From Chloroflexota bacterium (GTDB lineage Bacteria; Chloroflexota; Limnocylindria; Limnocylindrales; CSP1-4): DNA of 64,000 nucleotides. Of this stretch, positions 1-7,535 are shown piece by piece (positions within the stretch are counted from its first letter, which is position 1; each line of letters begins with the position of its first letter). The position numbers and the translations under genes are program-made. A model generated the notes under the pieces. That model was not told the DNA's origin and ran no database searches. It worked only from the letters and a program-made list of their open reading frames with translations. The DNA lies in NCBI GenBank assembly GCA_021802825.1, contig JAJZRG010000006.1:57402-121401 (forward strand), written 5' to 3'.

Positions 1-111
1 TGGACCTGGGCGCCTGGGCGTGCGGCGGGGTCCACGGCCCGAAGCCGGTCGCCCGCAAGCGGCCGTCGCCGGCGCGCCGCCCCTGACCGGCGTCTCTGCG
101 AAGATCGCGCC
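1..111. other. Window edge, upstream of the RNA methyltransferase gene
   Basis: No complete gene fits here. One plus-strand frame (about 3-92) stays open from the edge to a TGA and ends in a basic, proline-rich tail, so it could be the C terminus of a gene starting outside the window. The fragment is too short to identify. The GTG of the methyltransferase follows about 20 bases later. Confidence 0.25.
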
Positions 112-924
112 GTGCCTCCCTACGAGCCTGAGATCACCAGCCCCAAGAACCCGCGCGTGCGCCACGCCATCGGCCTGCGCGAGCGCCGGGCGCGCGAGGA
201 GACGGGGCTCACGGTCGTGGATGGCGTGAGGGAGCTCGAGCGGGCGATGGCCGCGGGCGCCCGCCCGATCGAGGTGTTCGCGGACCTCGCCCGCCTCGAC
301 GCCCACGGCCGCGAGCTCCTGGGCGTCGCCCGGGAGAAGGGCGCCCTCGTCCTGCCGACTTCCGGCCAGGCGCTCGAGCGGCTCGGCTTCGGCGATCGGT
401 CCGAGGGGATCGTGGCGACCGTGTCGGTGCCCGAGCTCACGGTGGCGGACCTGCGACTCCCGGACGACCCTCTGATCGTGGTGGTCGAGGGCGTCGAGAA
501 GCCGGGCAACCTAGGCGCCGTGCTGCGCTCGGCCGACGCGGCCGGCGCGGACGCCGTGATCGCCGCTGACCCACGGGCAGACCTGTTCAACCCCAATGCG
601 ATCCGGGCCTCGCTGGGGGCGATCTTCGCGCTGCCGGTCGCCGCGGGCTCGAGCGCCGAGGTGAGGGCGGAGTTGGAGCGCCGCGGCGTGCGCATCGTCA
701 CGGCGCGCGTGGACGCCGAGGAGCTGTACACGGACGTGGACCTCACGGGGCCGATCGCCATCGTGCTGGGCAGCGAGGCCGACGGGCTGACCGACCGATG
801 GCCGGCGCCGCCGGCCCTCGCGGTCCGCCTGCCGATGCTGGGAGTCGGCGACTCGCTCAACGTGTCGATCGCGGCGGCCGTGCTCCTGTACGAGGCGAGG
901 CGCCAGCGCGGGCTGCCCGGCTGA
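112..924 (+). CDS. TrmH/SpoU-family RNA 2'-O-methyltransferase
   Basis: This SPOUT-class enzyme should transfer a methyl group from S-adenosylmethionine to a ribose 2'-OH of rRNA or tRNA. The N-terminal 100 residues resemble the L30e-like RNA-binding domain of RlmB-type enzymes. The three SpoU motifs are present: motif 1 near residues 126-144 (NLGAVLRSADAAG, with the conserved N and R), motif 2 near 217-226 (IVLGSEADGL) and motif 3 near 238-260 (LPMLGVGDSLNVSIAAAVLL). Length (270 aa) is normal for the family. The GTG start is the first in frame and leaves a complete N-terminal domain. The target nucleotide cannot be read from the sequence. In other genomes such genes often precede pheS, but here the next gene is convergent. 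Confidence 0.9.
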   Translation: MPPYEPEITSPKNPRVRHAIGLRERRAREETGLTVVDGVRELERAMAAGARPIEVFADLARLDAHGRELLGVAREKGALVLPTSGQALERLGFGDRSEGIVATVSVPELTVADLRLPDDPLIVVVEGVEKPGNLGAVLRSADAAGADAVIAADPRADLFNPNAIRASLGAIFALPVAAGSSAEVRAELERRGVRIVTARVDAEELYTDVDLTGPIAIVLGSEADGLTDRWPAPPALAVRLPMLGVGDSLNVSIAAAVLLYEARRQRGLPG

Positions 925-994
925 GTGTTCCCGCCGGGCGCACCGCGAGCGGAGTCGCGGCCCGCACCTGACGGCGATCCGCCCCGGGACGCGG

Positions 995-2650
995 TCAGCC
1001 GCCGGCCACGACCTCGCCATCCATCAGCACCAGCCTGGGCCGGGCGAACCAGAGCGCGCCGCCCACCTCGACCGGGTCCGCAAGCGCCGCAGCGGGCAAC
1101 ACCACGATGTCCGCCCGCTGCCCCGGGACCAGCCTGCCGCGGTCACGCTCGCCCGCCGTTACCGCGGGGGCGACGCACCACGCCCGCAGCGACGCCCAGA
1201 GGTCGAGCGCGTTCTGGGGGCCGAACGGGGGCGTACCGGGCGCCCAGTCCGGGGCAGAGCGGGTGATGGCGCAGGCCACGCCGGGCCACGGGTCCACGGG
1301 CTCGACGGGGGCATCGGTCCCCGCCGCCACGACGGCCCCCGTGCCCGCGATCGCGGCGAGCGCGTACCCGCGCGCCTCCGCCCGCGCCCCCCACAGCCGG
1401 CGCGCCTGCACGGCGTCCGAGCGCACGTGCACGGGCTGCACCGACGCCGCGACGCCCAGCGCCGCGAACCTTGGCATGTCCGCGAAGGACACCAGCTGCG
1501 CGTGCTCCACCCGGGGCATGAGCGGCGTGGCGCCGACGGTCGGCGCGAGGGCGTCTAGCGCGGCCCGCACCGCGGCATCGCCGATGCCGTGGACCTGGGT
1601 CGCGATGCCGGCAGCAGCGGCGCGCGCCGCCTGGGCACGGAGCTCCGCGGGCGGGGTCAGCCACACGCCGTAGCCGCCGTTGGGCGGGTCGGGCTCGCCG
1701 GGAAACGGGTCGAGCGGCTCCAGGAGGGCCGCGGTCCGGGAGCCGAGCGACCCGTCGGCGAAGGTCTTGAGCCAGCCGAGCCGGAGCCGGTCGAGCGGGT
1801 CGGGGCCAAGGGGCGAGCCCGAGCGCAGGCCGCGCGCGATCGCCGCCTCCATCTGCTCGGGCCGCAGGCAGGCGTGGACGCGCACGCGGAGCCGGCCACG
1901 GGCCGCGAGCAGGCGGTACGCGCCCATGGGGCCGCCCAGGCCCGGGGTCGGCGAGAGGCCGCCGGGGTCGTGCGCGGCGACCACGCCCAGCCCCACGAGC
2001 TCAAGGGTCAGCGCCTCGATCGCATCGCCGATCGCCGTTTCCGCCGCCGGTGGGATGAGGCTGCCGACGAGGCCCGCAGCGGTCTCGTGGAGGACACCCG
2101 TGGCGTGGCCGCTCGCGTCGCGGCGGATGACGCCGCCGCCCGGGTCGCTGCGGGCGTCATCGATGCCGGCCTCGGCCAGGGCGCGTGCGCTCGCGAGCAG
2201 GGCGTGATGGTCGTGGGCCCAGACGGCGACGCGACGGTCTGGGGCGGCACGCTCGAGGTCATCGGCGGTCGGCCAGCGTCCGAGGGCGTCCGCGTCCCAG
2301 CCCCCGCCCTCGATCCACGGCTCGGGGTCGGGGTACGCCGCTGCGAAGGCGCGCACGCGCCGGATGAGCTCGTCGATCGTCACGACCCCGGCCAGGTCCA
2401 CAGCGCGGCGCGCCATCGCGGCCGCGGCGAGGTGGAGGTGGGCGTCGGTGAGCCCGGGGATCGCGGCCTCGTCGGGCGCGAGCTCCAGCCGGCGGGTCCC
2501 CGGGCCCGCGAGCGCTTCCACCTGCGGGCGCGAACCGGCCGCCACCACCCGCCCGCCCCTGACCGCCAGCGCCTCGGCCCAGCCCGGGCCAGCCCCCCCG
2601 GCAAGGGTCGCGACCGGGCCGAGGACGATCAGCTCGGCGGGAGCCGTCAT
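995..2650 (-). CDS. YtcJ-like amidohydrolase (amidohydrolase family 3)
   Basis: This is a metal-dependent hydrolase of the amidohydrolase superfamily, probably cytoplasmic, with unknown substrate. The metal-binding HxH is at residues 71-73 (TDAHLHL). Further metal or active-site stretches are VHGIGDAAV and RVEHAQL in the middle and GTDAPVEPVDPW towards the C terminus, a pattern typical of YtcJ-type proteins of 530-560 aa. Its ATG overlaps the stop of the upstream MFS gene as ATGA, so the two are probably translationally coupled. The coupling suggests that exporter and hydrolase act on related small molecules, but this is inference only. Confidence 0.85.
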   Translation of the reverse strand: MTAPAELIVLGPVATLAGGAGPGWAEALAVRGGRVVAAGSRPQVEALAGPGTRRLELAPDEAAIPGLTDAHLHLAAAAMARRAVDLAGVVTIDELIRRVRAFAAAYPDPEPWIEGGGWDADALGRWPTADDLERAAPDRRVAVWAHDHHALLASARALAEAGIDDARSDPGGGVIRRDASGHATGVLHETAAGLVGSLIPPAAETAIGDAIEALTLELVGLGVVAAHDPGGLSPTPGLGGPMGAYRLLAARGRLRVRVHACLRPEQMEAAIARGLRSGSPLGPDPLDRLRLGWLKTFADGSLGSRTAALLEPLDPFPGEPDPPNGGYGVWLTPPAELRAQAARAAAAGIATQVHGIGDAAVRAALDALAPTVGATPLMPRVEHAQLVSFADMPRFAALGVAASVQPVHVRSDAVQARRLWGARAEARGYALAAIAGTGAVVAAGTDAPVEPVDPWPGVACAITRSAPDWAPGTPPFGPQNALDLWASLRAWCVAPAVTAGERDRGRLVPGQRADIVVLPAAALADPVEVGGALWFARPRLVLMDGEVVAGG

Positions 2651-4293
2651 TCGCCCTGCGGCTCCTCCGAATCCGGGTCAGCGTGCGCGGGGTCGGCGGG
2701 TGCCGCGCCGACCGCAGCGTGCCCGCCATTCCCGGGCGGGTTGCCCTTGGGCGACGCGGTCAGCGCGGCGAGCCGTCGGCCGCCGGCACGGCGCTCGCTC
2801 GCCTCGAGTTCGGTGGCCACGGCCACGGCCACCGGGTCGAGCCCCGCCGGCCTCGCCGGGCCTATGGCGGTCGCCCGGGCCTCGACGGGGTTGAGCCGCC
2901 CCCGCCGCAGGATCGAGACCAAGCCGGAGATCGTGATGCCGACGCCCACGCTGTAGAGCACGTTGGTCGTGCCGATGAAGTCCGACAGCGGCCCGACGAT
3001 GATGATGGGCAGGAAGCTCGCGGTCGAGACCAGCATGTTGAGGACGCCGAACACCCGCCCGCGGACGTCCTCCGGGAGCTCCTCCTGGAGCTGGGTCTGC
3101 GCGGGGATGGCCACGAAGGCGTAGGCCACGCCTGCCAGCAGGGCGATGAAGATGACGATCGAGAGCAGGCTGCTGAAGTCGGCGAGCGACGGCAGCCCCG
3201 CGACCTGCTCGGCGCGCTGCAGAAACCGCGACACCGGCCCCACGGAGACGATCAGGATCACGAAGATCCCCAGCGCCACCAGGCCGAGCTCGATGATGCG
3301 CCGGCGTGGCATGAGGTGGCCCCACGAGTTGAGGACCAGGATGCCGGTCACGATGCCGAACCCGAGCGGCAGGACCACGACCGCGAAGTCCTTCGCCTCG
3401 AGCCCGAGCGCCGACTGGGCGAAGTCCGGTCCCAGCACGCCCAGCACGCCGACCAGCGATGCCGCGATGCCGAGGTAGACGAGCGACCAGCTGATCGCAC
3501 GGTTGAGCCGGATGTAGGCGATCCCCTCGCGCAGCTGGCCGAAGGTCGAGTCCATGGCCGCGGCGGCGGCGGCGTCGGCGGTTCGCTCGCCTTGCGGCCG
3601 GTCGGCCGTCGTGGCAGGGGCCGGCGGGAGCCACCAGCAGAACACGGCGGCCACCAGGTAGAAGACCGCCACGACGATGATCAGCCCAGGCGCACCGGCC
3701 AGGGTGACCACGATGGACCCCAGCAGCGCGTACCCGACGGCGAAAGCGGCGTTGAGCGTTATGGTGAAGATCCCGTTGGCGGCGACGAGCTGCTTGCGCG
3801 GGACGAGCTGCGGGATCATCGAGGCCTCGGCCGGCGCGAAGAAGACGGTCACGGTCGAGACCAGGGCGTTGAGCAGCAGGATCAGCGGCACGGACGACTG
3901 CGCCAGCCACAGCAGCACGAACATGGCCGCGCGCAGCAGGTTGGTGCCGACGAGGACGAACCGCTTGTCGAACCGGTCCACGTAGACGCCGGCAACGGCA
4001 GAGAACAGGACCGCGGGGCCGAGGAACGAGAGGATCAGCACGCTGACGGCGGTGTTCGACTTGGTGGTGTCGCGCACGATGACCGTCAGGCCGAAGAGGA
4101 CCATGTTCCCGCCGATCTGCGTGAACACCTGGCTCAGCCAGAGCAGGAGGAACGGCCGGTTGCGGAAGACGTCGAGGGCGCCGGGCTCACCGTTCCCGTT
4201 GCCGTCGCCATTGCCGTCGCCATTGCCGTTGGCATGGCCTTTCCCGCCGCCGTTCGCCGGGAGGCGGTCGGTGCGAGCCCCGCCGCCGGTCAT
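2647..4293 (-). CDS. Major facilitator superfamily exporter (MFS_3/EntS-like)
   Basis: This 548-aa protein has about twelve hydrophobic segments between residues 40 and 470 and resembles the MFS_3 'transmembrane secretion effector' group that contains EntS-like exporters. The substrate is unknown. The N-terminal cytoplasmic leader carries a short Gly-Asn-Asp tandem repeat (about 4197-4240), and a roughly 90-aa polar tail follows the last membrane segment. The ATG at 4293 was chosen because it overlaps the TGA of the DUF951 gene as ATGA. In-frame starts further upstream would run through that gene. The 3' end overlaps the next gene in the same way, so DUF951, MFS and amidohydrolase form one coupled operon. 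Confidence 0.87.
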   Translation of the reverse strand: MTGGGARTDRLPANGGGKGHANGNGDGNGDGNGNGEPGALDVFRNRPFLLLWLSQVFTQIGGNMVLFGLTVIVRDTTKSNTAVSVLILSFLGPAVLFSAVAGVYVDRFDKRFVLVGTNLLRAAMFVLLWLAQSSVPLILLLNALVSTVTVFFAPAEASMIPQLVPRKQLVAANGIFTITLNAAFAVGYALLGSIVVTLAGAPGLIIVVAVFYLVAAVFCWWLPPAPATTADRPQGERTADAAAAAAMDSTFGQLREGIAYIRLNRAISWSLVYLGIAASLVGVLGVLGPDFAQSALGLEAKDFAVVVLPLGFGIVTGILVLNSWGHLMPRRRIIELGLVALGIFVILIVSVGPVSRFLQRAEQVAGLPSLADFSSLLSIVIFIALLAGVAYAFVAIPAQTQLQEELPEDVRGRVFGVLNMLVSTASFLPIIIVGPLSDFIGTTNVLYSVGVGITISGLVSILRRGRLNPVEARATAIGPARPAGLDPVAVAVATELEASERRAGGRRLAALTASPKGNPPGNGGHAAVGAAPADPAHADPDSEEPQGE

Positions 4294-4529
4294 GAGCGCT
4301 TGGGCGCGACGGCGGCGCTGATCGCGGGGTCCCCGCGGCTCACGAAGGCCACGAGGCGGCGCTCGAGGGCCGCTCGCTCGATGAGGGCGTGGCGGCCGCA
4401 ACCCTGACAGCGCAGGCCGATGTCGGCGCCGAGCCGGTCCACGAGCCACGTGTCTGAGCCGCAGGGATGGGCGCGGCGCAGGCGGACGACGTCGCCGAGG
4501 TACAGCGCCATGACGGGGGTGCCTGACAT
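4290..4529 (-). CDS. DUF951 family small protein
   Basis: This 79-aa protein matches the DUF951 pattern: a start of the LGDVVRLRRAHPCGSDTW type, then GADIGLRCQGCGRHALI with a CxxC pair that could bind zinc, and a basic helix. DUF951 proteins are small SH3-barrel-like proteins of unknown role, often near chromosome partition or ychF genes in Firmicutes and Chloroflexota. A second in-frame ATG at 4511 (MALYLGD) would give the more usual family length. It is the first gene of an ATGA-coupled trio with the MFS exporter and the amidohydrolase. About 107 bases separate it from the DUF881 gene upstream. Confidence 0.85.
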   Translation of the reverse strand: MSGTPVMALYLGDVVRLRRAHPCGSDTWLVDRLGADIGLRCQGCGRHALIERAALERRLVAFVSRGDPAISAAVAPKRS

Positions 4530-4636
4530 CGCGCCCGAGCGTAGCAGAGGGCGTCGGTGGGGGTCGGGCGGGAGCGCGGAGGCCCTGGGGGCGCGCGCGG
4601 GCGGGTGCCGGCTGGGGCCGAGGTCGTCCCAGCGGC

Positions 4637-5311
4637 TCAGAGGCGTGGGCGTCCGAGGACCGGCGCGATGCTCCGGTCGGTGGGCGGCACCACCACGAGA
4701 TCCTGAGGCAGCACCTTCACCTCCACCGTGGGGAACTGCGCGGTGAACTGCGCGATGAGCCCCCCCGCGCGCGACAGCGAACCCGCGAGGGTCTCCTGCT
4801 GACCCACGGCCAGGAGTTCAAGCGGCTCCGACAGTGGGCGGCCGGCGATCATGAGGTGGCCCGGGTCGCCGGTCACGACGACCCCCGGGACGATGCGGGT
4901 GCCATTCACCGCGATGGCCTCGGCGCCCGCGTTGCGCAACTCGTTGATGAGCTCGCCGACCGCAGGCCCGGGCAGCTGACCATTGACGGTGACCCGCACG
5001 CCGGTGCCGGTGACACCGAGGGAGCCCGACCAGGCGAGGATGTGAGTCAGGTCTGAGCGCACCTGCGACGATGAGGTGTCACCCCGCTGGACGGCCCTCG
5101 CGAGGGACTCCTGCTGGGCCTGGAGCGACCGGATCTCGTCGCGCAGCTGGTTGTTGCGTGCCGTGACGTTGGCCACCAGCTCGGTAAGGTCCTGGACCGA
5201 CAGCTGGGTCAGTCCCTGGCCCTGCGCCTGCGAACGCAGCTGGGCCACGACGAGGAGCCCCAGGATCGCAAGCACCAGCCCGACCGCGAGCGGTCCCCTC
5301 CCCCGGCCCAT
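4637..5311 (-). CDS. DUF881 family membrane protein (second copy in operon)
   Basis: This 224-aa protein has one N-terminal membrane segment (about residues 8-24), a coiled coil (about 40-75, SLQAQQESLARAV) and an extracytoplasmic DUF881 domain with the family's GTGVRVTV and AIAVNGTRI stretches. DUF881 proteins are bitopic and of unknown function. In Actinobacteria they often lie near cell-division genes and DUF1290. Here the gene directly follows another DUF881 gene, sharing the A of TGATG, so the two may form a hetero-oligomer through their coiled coils. That last point is inference. Confidence 0.85.
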   Translation of the reverse strand: MGRGRGPLAVGLVLAILGLLVVAQLRSQAQGQGLTQLSVQDLTELVANVTARNNQLRDEIRSLQAQQESLARAVQRGDTSSSQVRSDLTHILAWSGSLGVTGTGVRVTVNGQLPGPAVGELINELRNAGAEAIAVNGTRIVPGVVVTGDPGHLMIAGRPLSEPLELLAVGQQETLAGSLSRAGGLIAQFTAQFPTVEVKVLPQDLVVVPPTDRSIAPVLGRPRL

Positions 5312-6105
5312 CAGGGCATCCCCGAGGCAGGTGCCGTCGCCGGCGGCGATGAAGGCGACGCCGAGGGGGTGGCAACCCCGTACCGCAGATTCATCGAGCC
5401 CGCGTACGCGGGCAGGTCCACCTGGTCAGGAGTGGCGTACGAGACGCCGATCCCGAACGTCTGGCTGCGAGCCCGCACGAAGTCCACGAACCCCTGCTGG
5501 TGGGTCAGCGTGTCGAACATGGTGCTCGGCCCGATGGCGCTGATCTGGTAGGGCGCCGCGACATAGGCGCCGTTCACGACCACCGAGCCGCCGATGTCCA
5601 CGATGGCGGTCGACACCGTGACGCGCTCGCCGTTGATCGAGACGCCCTCGGCCCCCGCCGCCCACAGCTGGTCCACCACGGTGAGCACGTCAGCGCCCGA
5701 CACCAGGTAGTCCTGCGCATTGCCGTCGGCCGGCACCGGCAGGGTCGAATCGGACAGCTGGATGACGAGCCCCGGGCCAGTCATGGCCACGAGGCCGGCG
5801 GCGATCCGGGCGGCCTGGAGCTCGTCGTTGAGCTGCTTGGTCACGGCTGCGCCACCCTCGCCGGCGGCCTCGAGGTTCTGGATGGCCGCCCGTGCGTCGA
5901 GCAGCTGCTGCTTGAGCTGGGCCTGCTGCGCCTGGAGGTCCTGGACCGTCTCCACGAGTGGCGTGCGCTCCTGGCTCGTGTAGCGCACGCGCGGGCCCTC
6001 GGCTGCCATCTGGGCCGCCACCAGGAAGCCGAGCGCGAGCAGGGCCAGGCCGAGCGTCAGCTGCCAGGTGGGTATCGCCCGGATCCGGCCGGCGACCGCG
6101 GTCAC
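5311..6105 (-). CDS. DUF881 family membrane protein (first copy in operon)
   Basis: This 264-aa protein has an N-terminal membrane segment (about residues 15-33, LTLGLALLALGFLVAAQ), a coiled coil (about 48-90) and a DUF881 domain (GPGLVIQLSDS, GAEGVSINGERV). The C terminus ends in a Ser/Pro/Ala-rich tail that the sister gene lacks. The GTG at 6105 was chosen because it overlaps the stop of the preceding peptidase gene as GTGA. Longer readings would run antisense through that gene. It pairs with the next DUF881 gene through a one-base overlap. The proteins are clearly diverged, so the duplication is not recent. Confidence 0.86.
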   Translation of the reverse strand: MTAVAGRIRAIPTWQLTLGLALLALGFLVAAQMAAEGPRVRYTSQERTPLVETVQDLQAQQAQLKQQLLDARAAIQNLEAAGEGGAAVTKQLNDELQAARIAAGLVAMTGPGLVIQLSDSTLPVPADGNAQDYLVSGADVLTVVDQLWAAGAEGVSINGERVTVSTAIVDIGGSVVVNGAYVAAPYQISAIGPSTMFDTLTHQQGFVDFVRARSQTFGIGVSYATPDQVDLPAYAGSMNLRYGVATPSASPSSPPATAPASGMP

Positions 6106-7535
6106 GGCGACGCGGCTCGCCTGCCAGCGATGACGATCCCCGCCAGCGCCGCCCCCGACACGATGATGAGCGCGATGAGGATGAGTGCGAGGTCGGTGCT
6201 CGAGCCGCTCCCGGCGCTCGAGGCGGGCACTGTCGCCGGCGATGCGGTGGGGGCGGCCGTTGCCGTCGCCGCAGCCTCCGGCGAGCTGCTCGCGGCGGCT
6301 GCGGGCGAGCCGGCCGGGCCTTGGGTCACGGCAGGGCCCGTCCAGCCCGAGGGAAGCGGGCCCGAGGGCGCCGGCTGCGGGCCGAACTGCGAGGGTGGCG
6401 TAGCGCCGATCGCGCGGTACCACTCGGTCTGGAAGTCCGCCATGTTCTTGCCGATCGCGGCGGTCAGCGCCTCGTCGTCGGTCGGGCCGTCCTTGTAGGC
6501 GAGGATCAGCTTGACGAGCGCGTCCTTGCCGTACGTTCGGACCACGTGGTCCACCGCCGACACGGATTCCGCGTACCCGAGGAGGGTCTTCTGCGGGTCG
6601 GTAGGGAACTGCCAGCCGAGCGCCGTGAGCGGCAGCAGGTCGCCCGACGCGGCCGCGTCCTGCACCATCCCCCGATACCGGGAGGTATCGCGCTCGGACT
6701 GGTAGACGGCGACCCCCTCGTTGAGCCATCGCGGGAGGGACCGGTAGGGGTTGCTGGTCGCGTCGTCGATCACTTGGTGCGTGAGCTCGTGCGTGATCAC
6801 GATGCCCACCCATGGGTCGTTGAGGACGTCGGGAGTGAGCTCCGCGAACAGGGTGCGGATCTCGGTCACCGCCTCCCCGCCCACGTTCTCGCGGACGCCC
6901 GGGCCGAGCGCCGCCCGGAAGCTCGCGTCGTCGCCGTAGATGAAGAAGTCCACGGGCGTCGTCTCGTGGATCCCGAGCAGCGTCGCGTCGGTCGAGATCG
7001 CCGTGACCGCGATCGCCGCCGCCTTCTGGGCGAACGCATCGCTTCGCCGGGTCCAGTGCACGGTCACGATGCCGTCGCGGAGCGTCTGCCACTGCTGCGT
7101 CTCGTCCGCATAGCGGTAGCTGGTCGCCTCGCTGCGCACCGGCTCCCCGCCCCCCTGGGGGTAGGCGACCCATCTGTAGCTGATCGGCGTGTTGGGCATG
7201 ATGTGGCCGCTGCCGCTGGTGTCGAGCGTGTAGTGCAGGCCCTGGCTGCCGGCGGTCGGCCGGTACGCCGTTCCGTCCGCGCCCGGGTCAGCCAGATCGA
7301 TGACGAACGGGCCGGTGGCGGCCGGGAACGTGATCTGGAGCTCGACCCGGCGCGGAGCCTCGCTCGCGTCGAGCCTGGCCGAGAAGTCGATCCCCTTGTT
7401 GAACGTACTACTCGTCTGGAGGTCGCTGAAGGCGAATGTCGCGGCCCGGACGGGCGTGGCGGGGGCCAGCAGCGCGAGTGACGCGGCCACGGTGAGGAGG
7501 AGGCGCACCATGCGGCCCCGTCCGAGCGCGATCAC
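6102..7535 (-). CDS. Membrane-anchored gluzincin metalloprotease (peptidase MA family)
   Basis: This 477-aa protein has a signal peptide (about residues 9-32), a beta-rich N-terminal region, a zinc-protease domain with HELTH (near residue 270) followed by LNEGVAVY, which supplies the gluzincin glutamate, a low-complexity Ala/Ser/Pro/Thr linker, and a C-terminal membrane helix with a basic tail. It should therefore sit on the outer face of the membrane. The peptidase MA family has no well-defined substrates. The GTG start overlaps the stop of the solute-binding gene as GTGA; an ATG at 7511 would give a tighter signal peptide. It is coupled to the binding protein upstream and the DUF881 pair downstream. 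Confidence 0.85.
   Translation of the reverse strand: MIALGRGRMVRLLLTVAASLALLAPATPVRAATFAFSDLQTSSTFNKGIDFSARLDASEAPRRVELQITFPAATGPFVIDLADPGADGTAYRPTAGSQGLHYTLDTSGSGHIMPNTPISYRWVAYPQGGGEPVRSEATSYRYADETQQWQTLRDGIVTVHWTRRSDAFAQKAAAIAVTAISTDATLLGIHETTPVDFFIYGDDASFRAALGPGVRENVGGEAVTEIRTLFAELTPDVLNDPWVGIVITHELTHQVIDDATSNPYRSLPRWLNEGVAVYQSERDTSRYRGMVQDAAASGDLLPLTALGWQFPTDPQKTLLGYAESVSAVDHVVRTYGKDALVKLILAYKDGPTDDEALTAAIGKNMADFQTEWYRAIGATPPSQFGPQPAPSGPLPSGWTGPAVTQGPAGSPAAAASSSPEAAATATAAPTASPATVPASSAGSGSSTDLALILIALIIVSGAALAGIVIAGRRAASP

Noticed and set aside
4197..4240. GNGDG simple repeat as a possible microsatellite element
   Set aside because: It encodes an in-frame linker in the MFS leader and is too short to be more than local slippage.
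2683..4407. Long plus-strand frame opposite the MFS exporter
   Set aside because: It is the complement of a clear membrane protein gene, with Asp/Arg/His-rich composition typical of a shadow frame at high GC.
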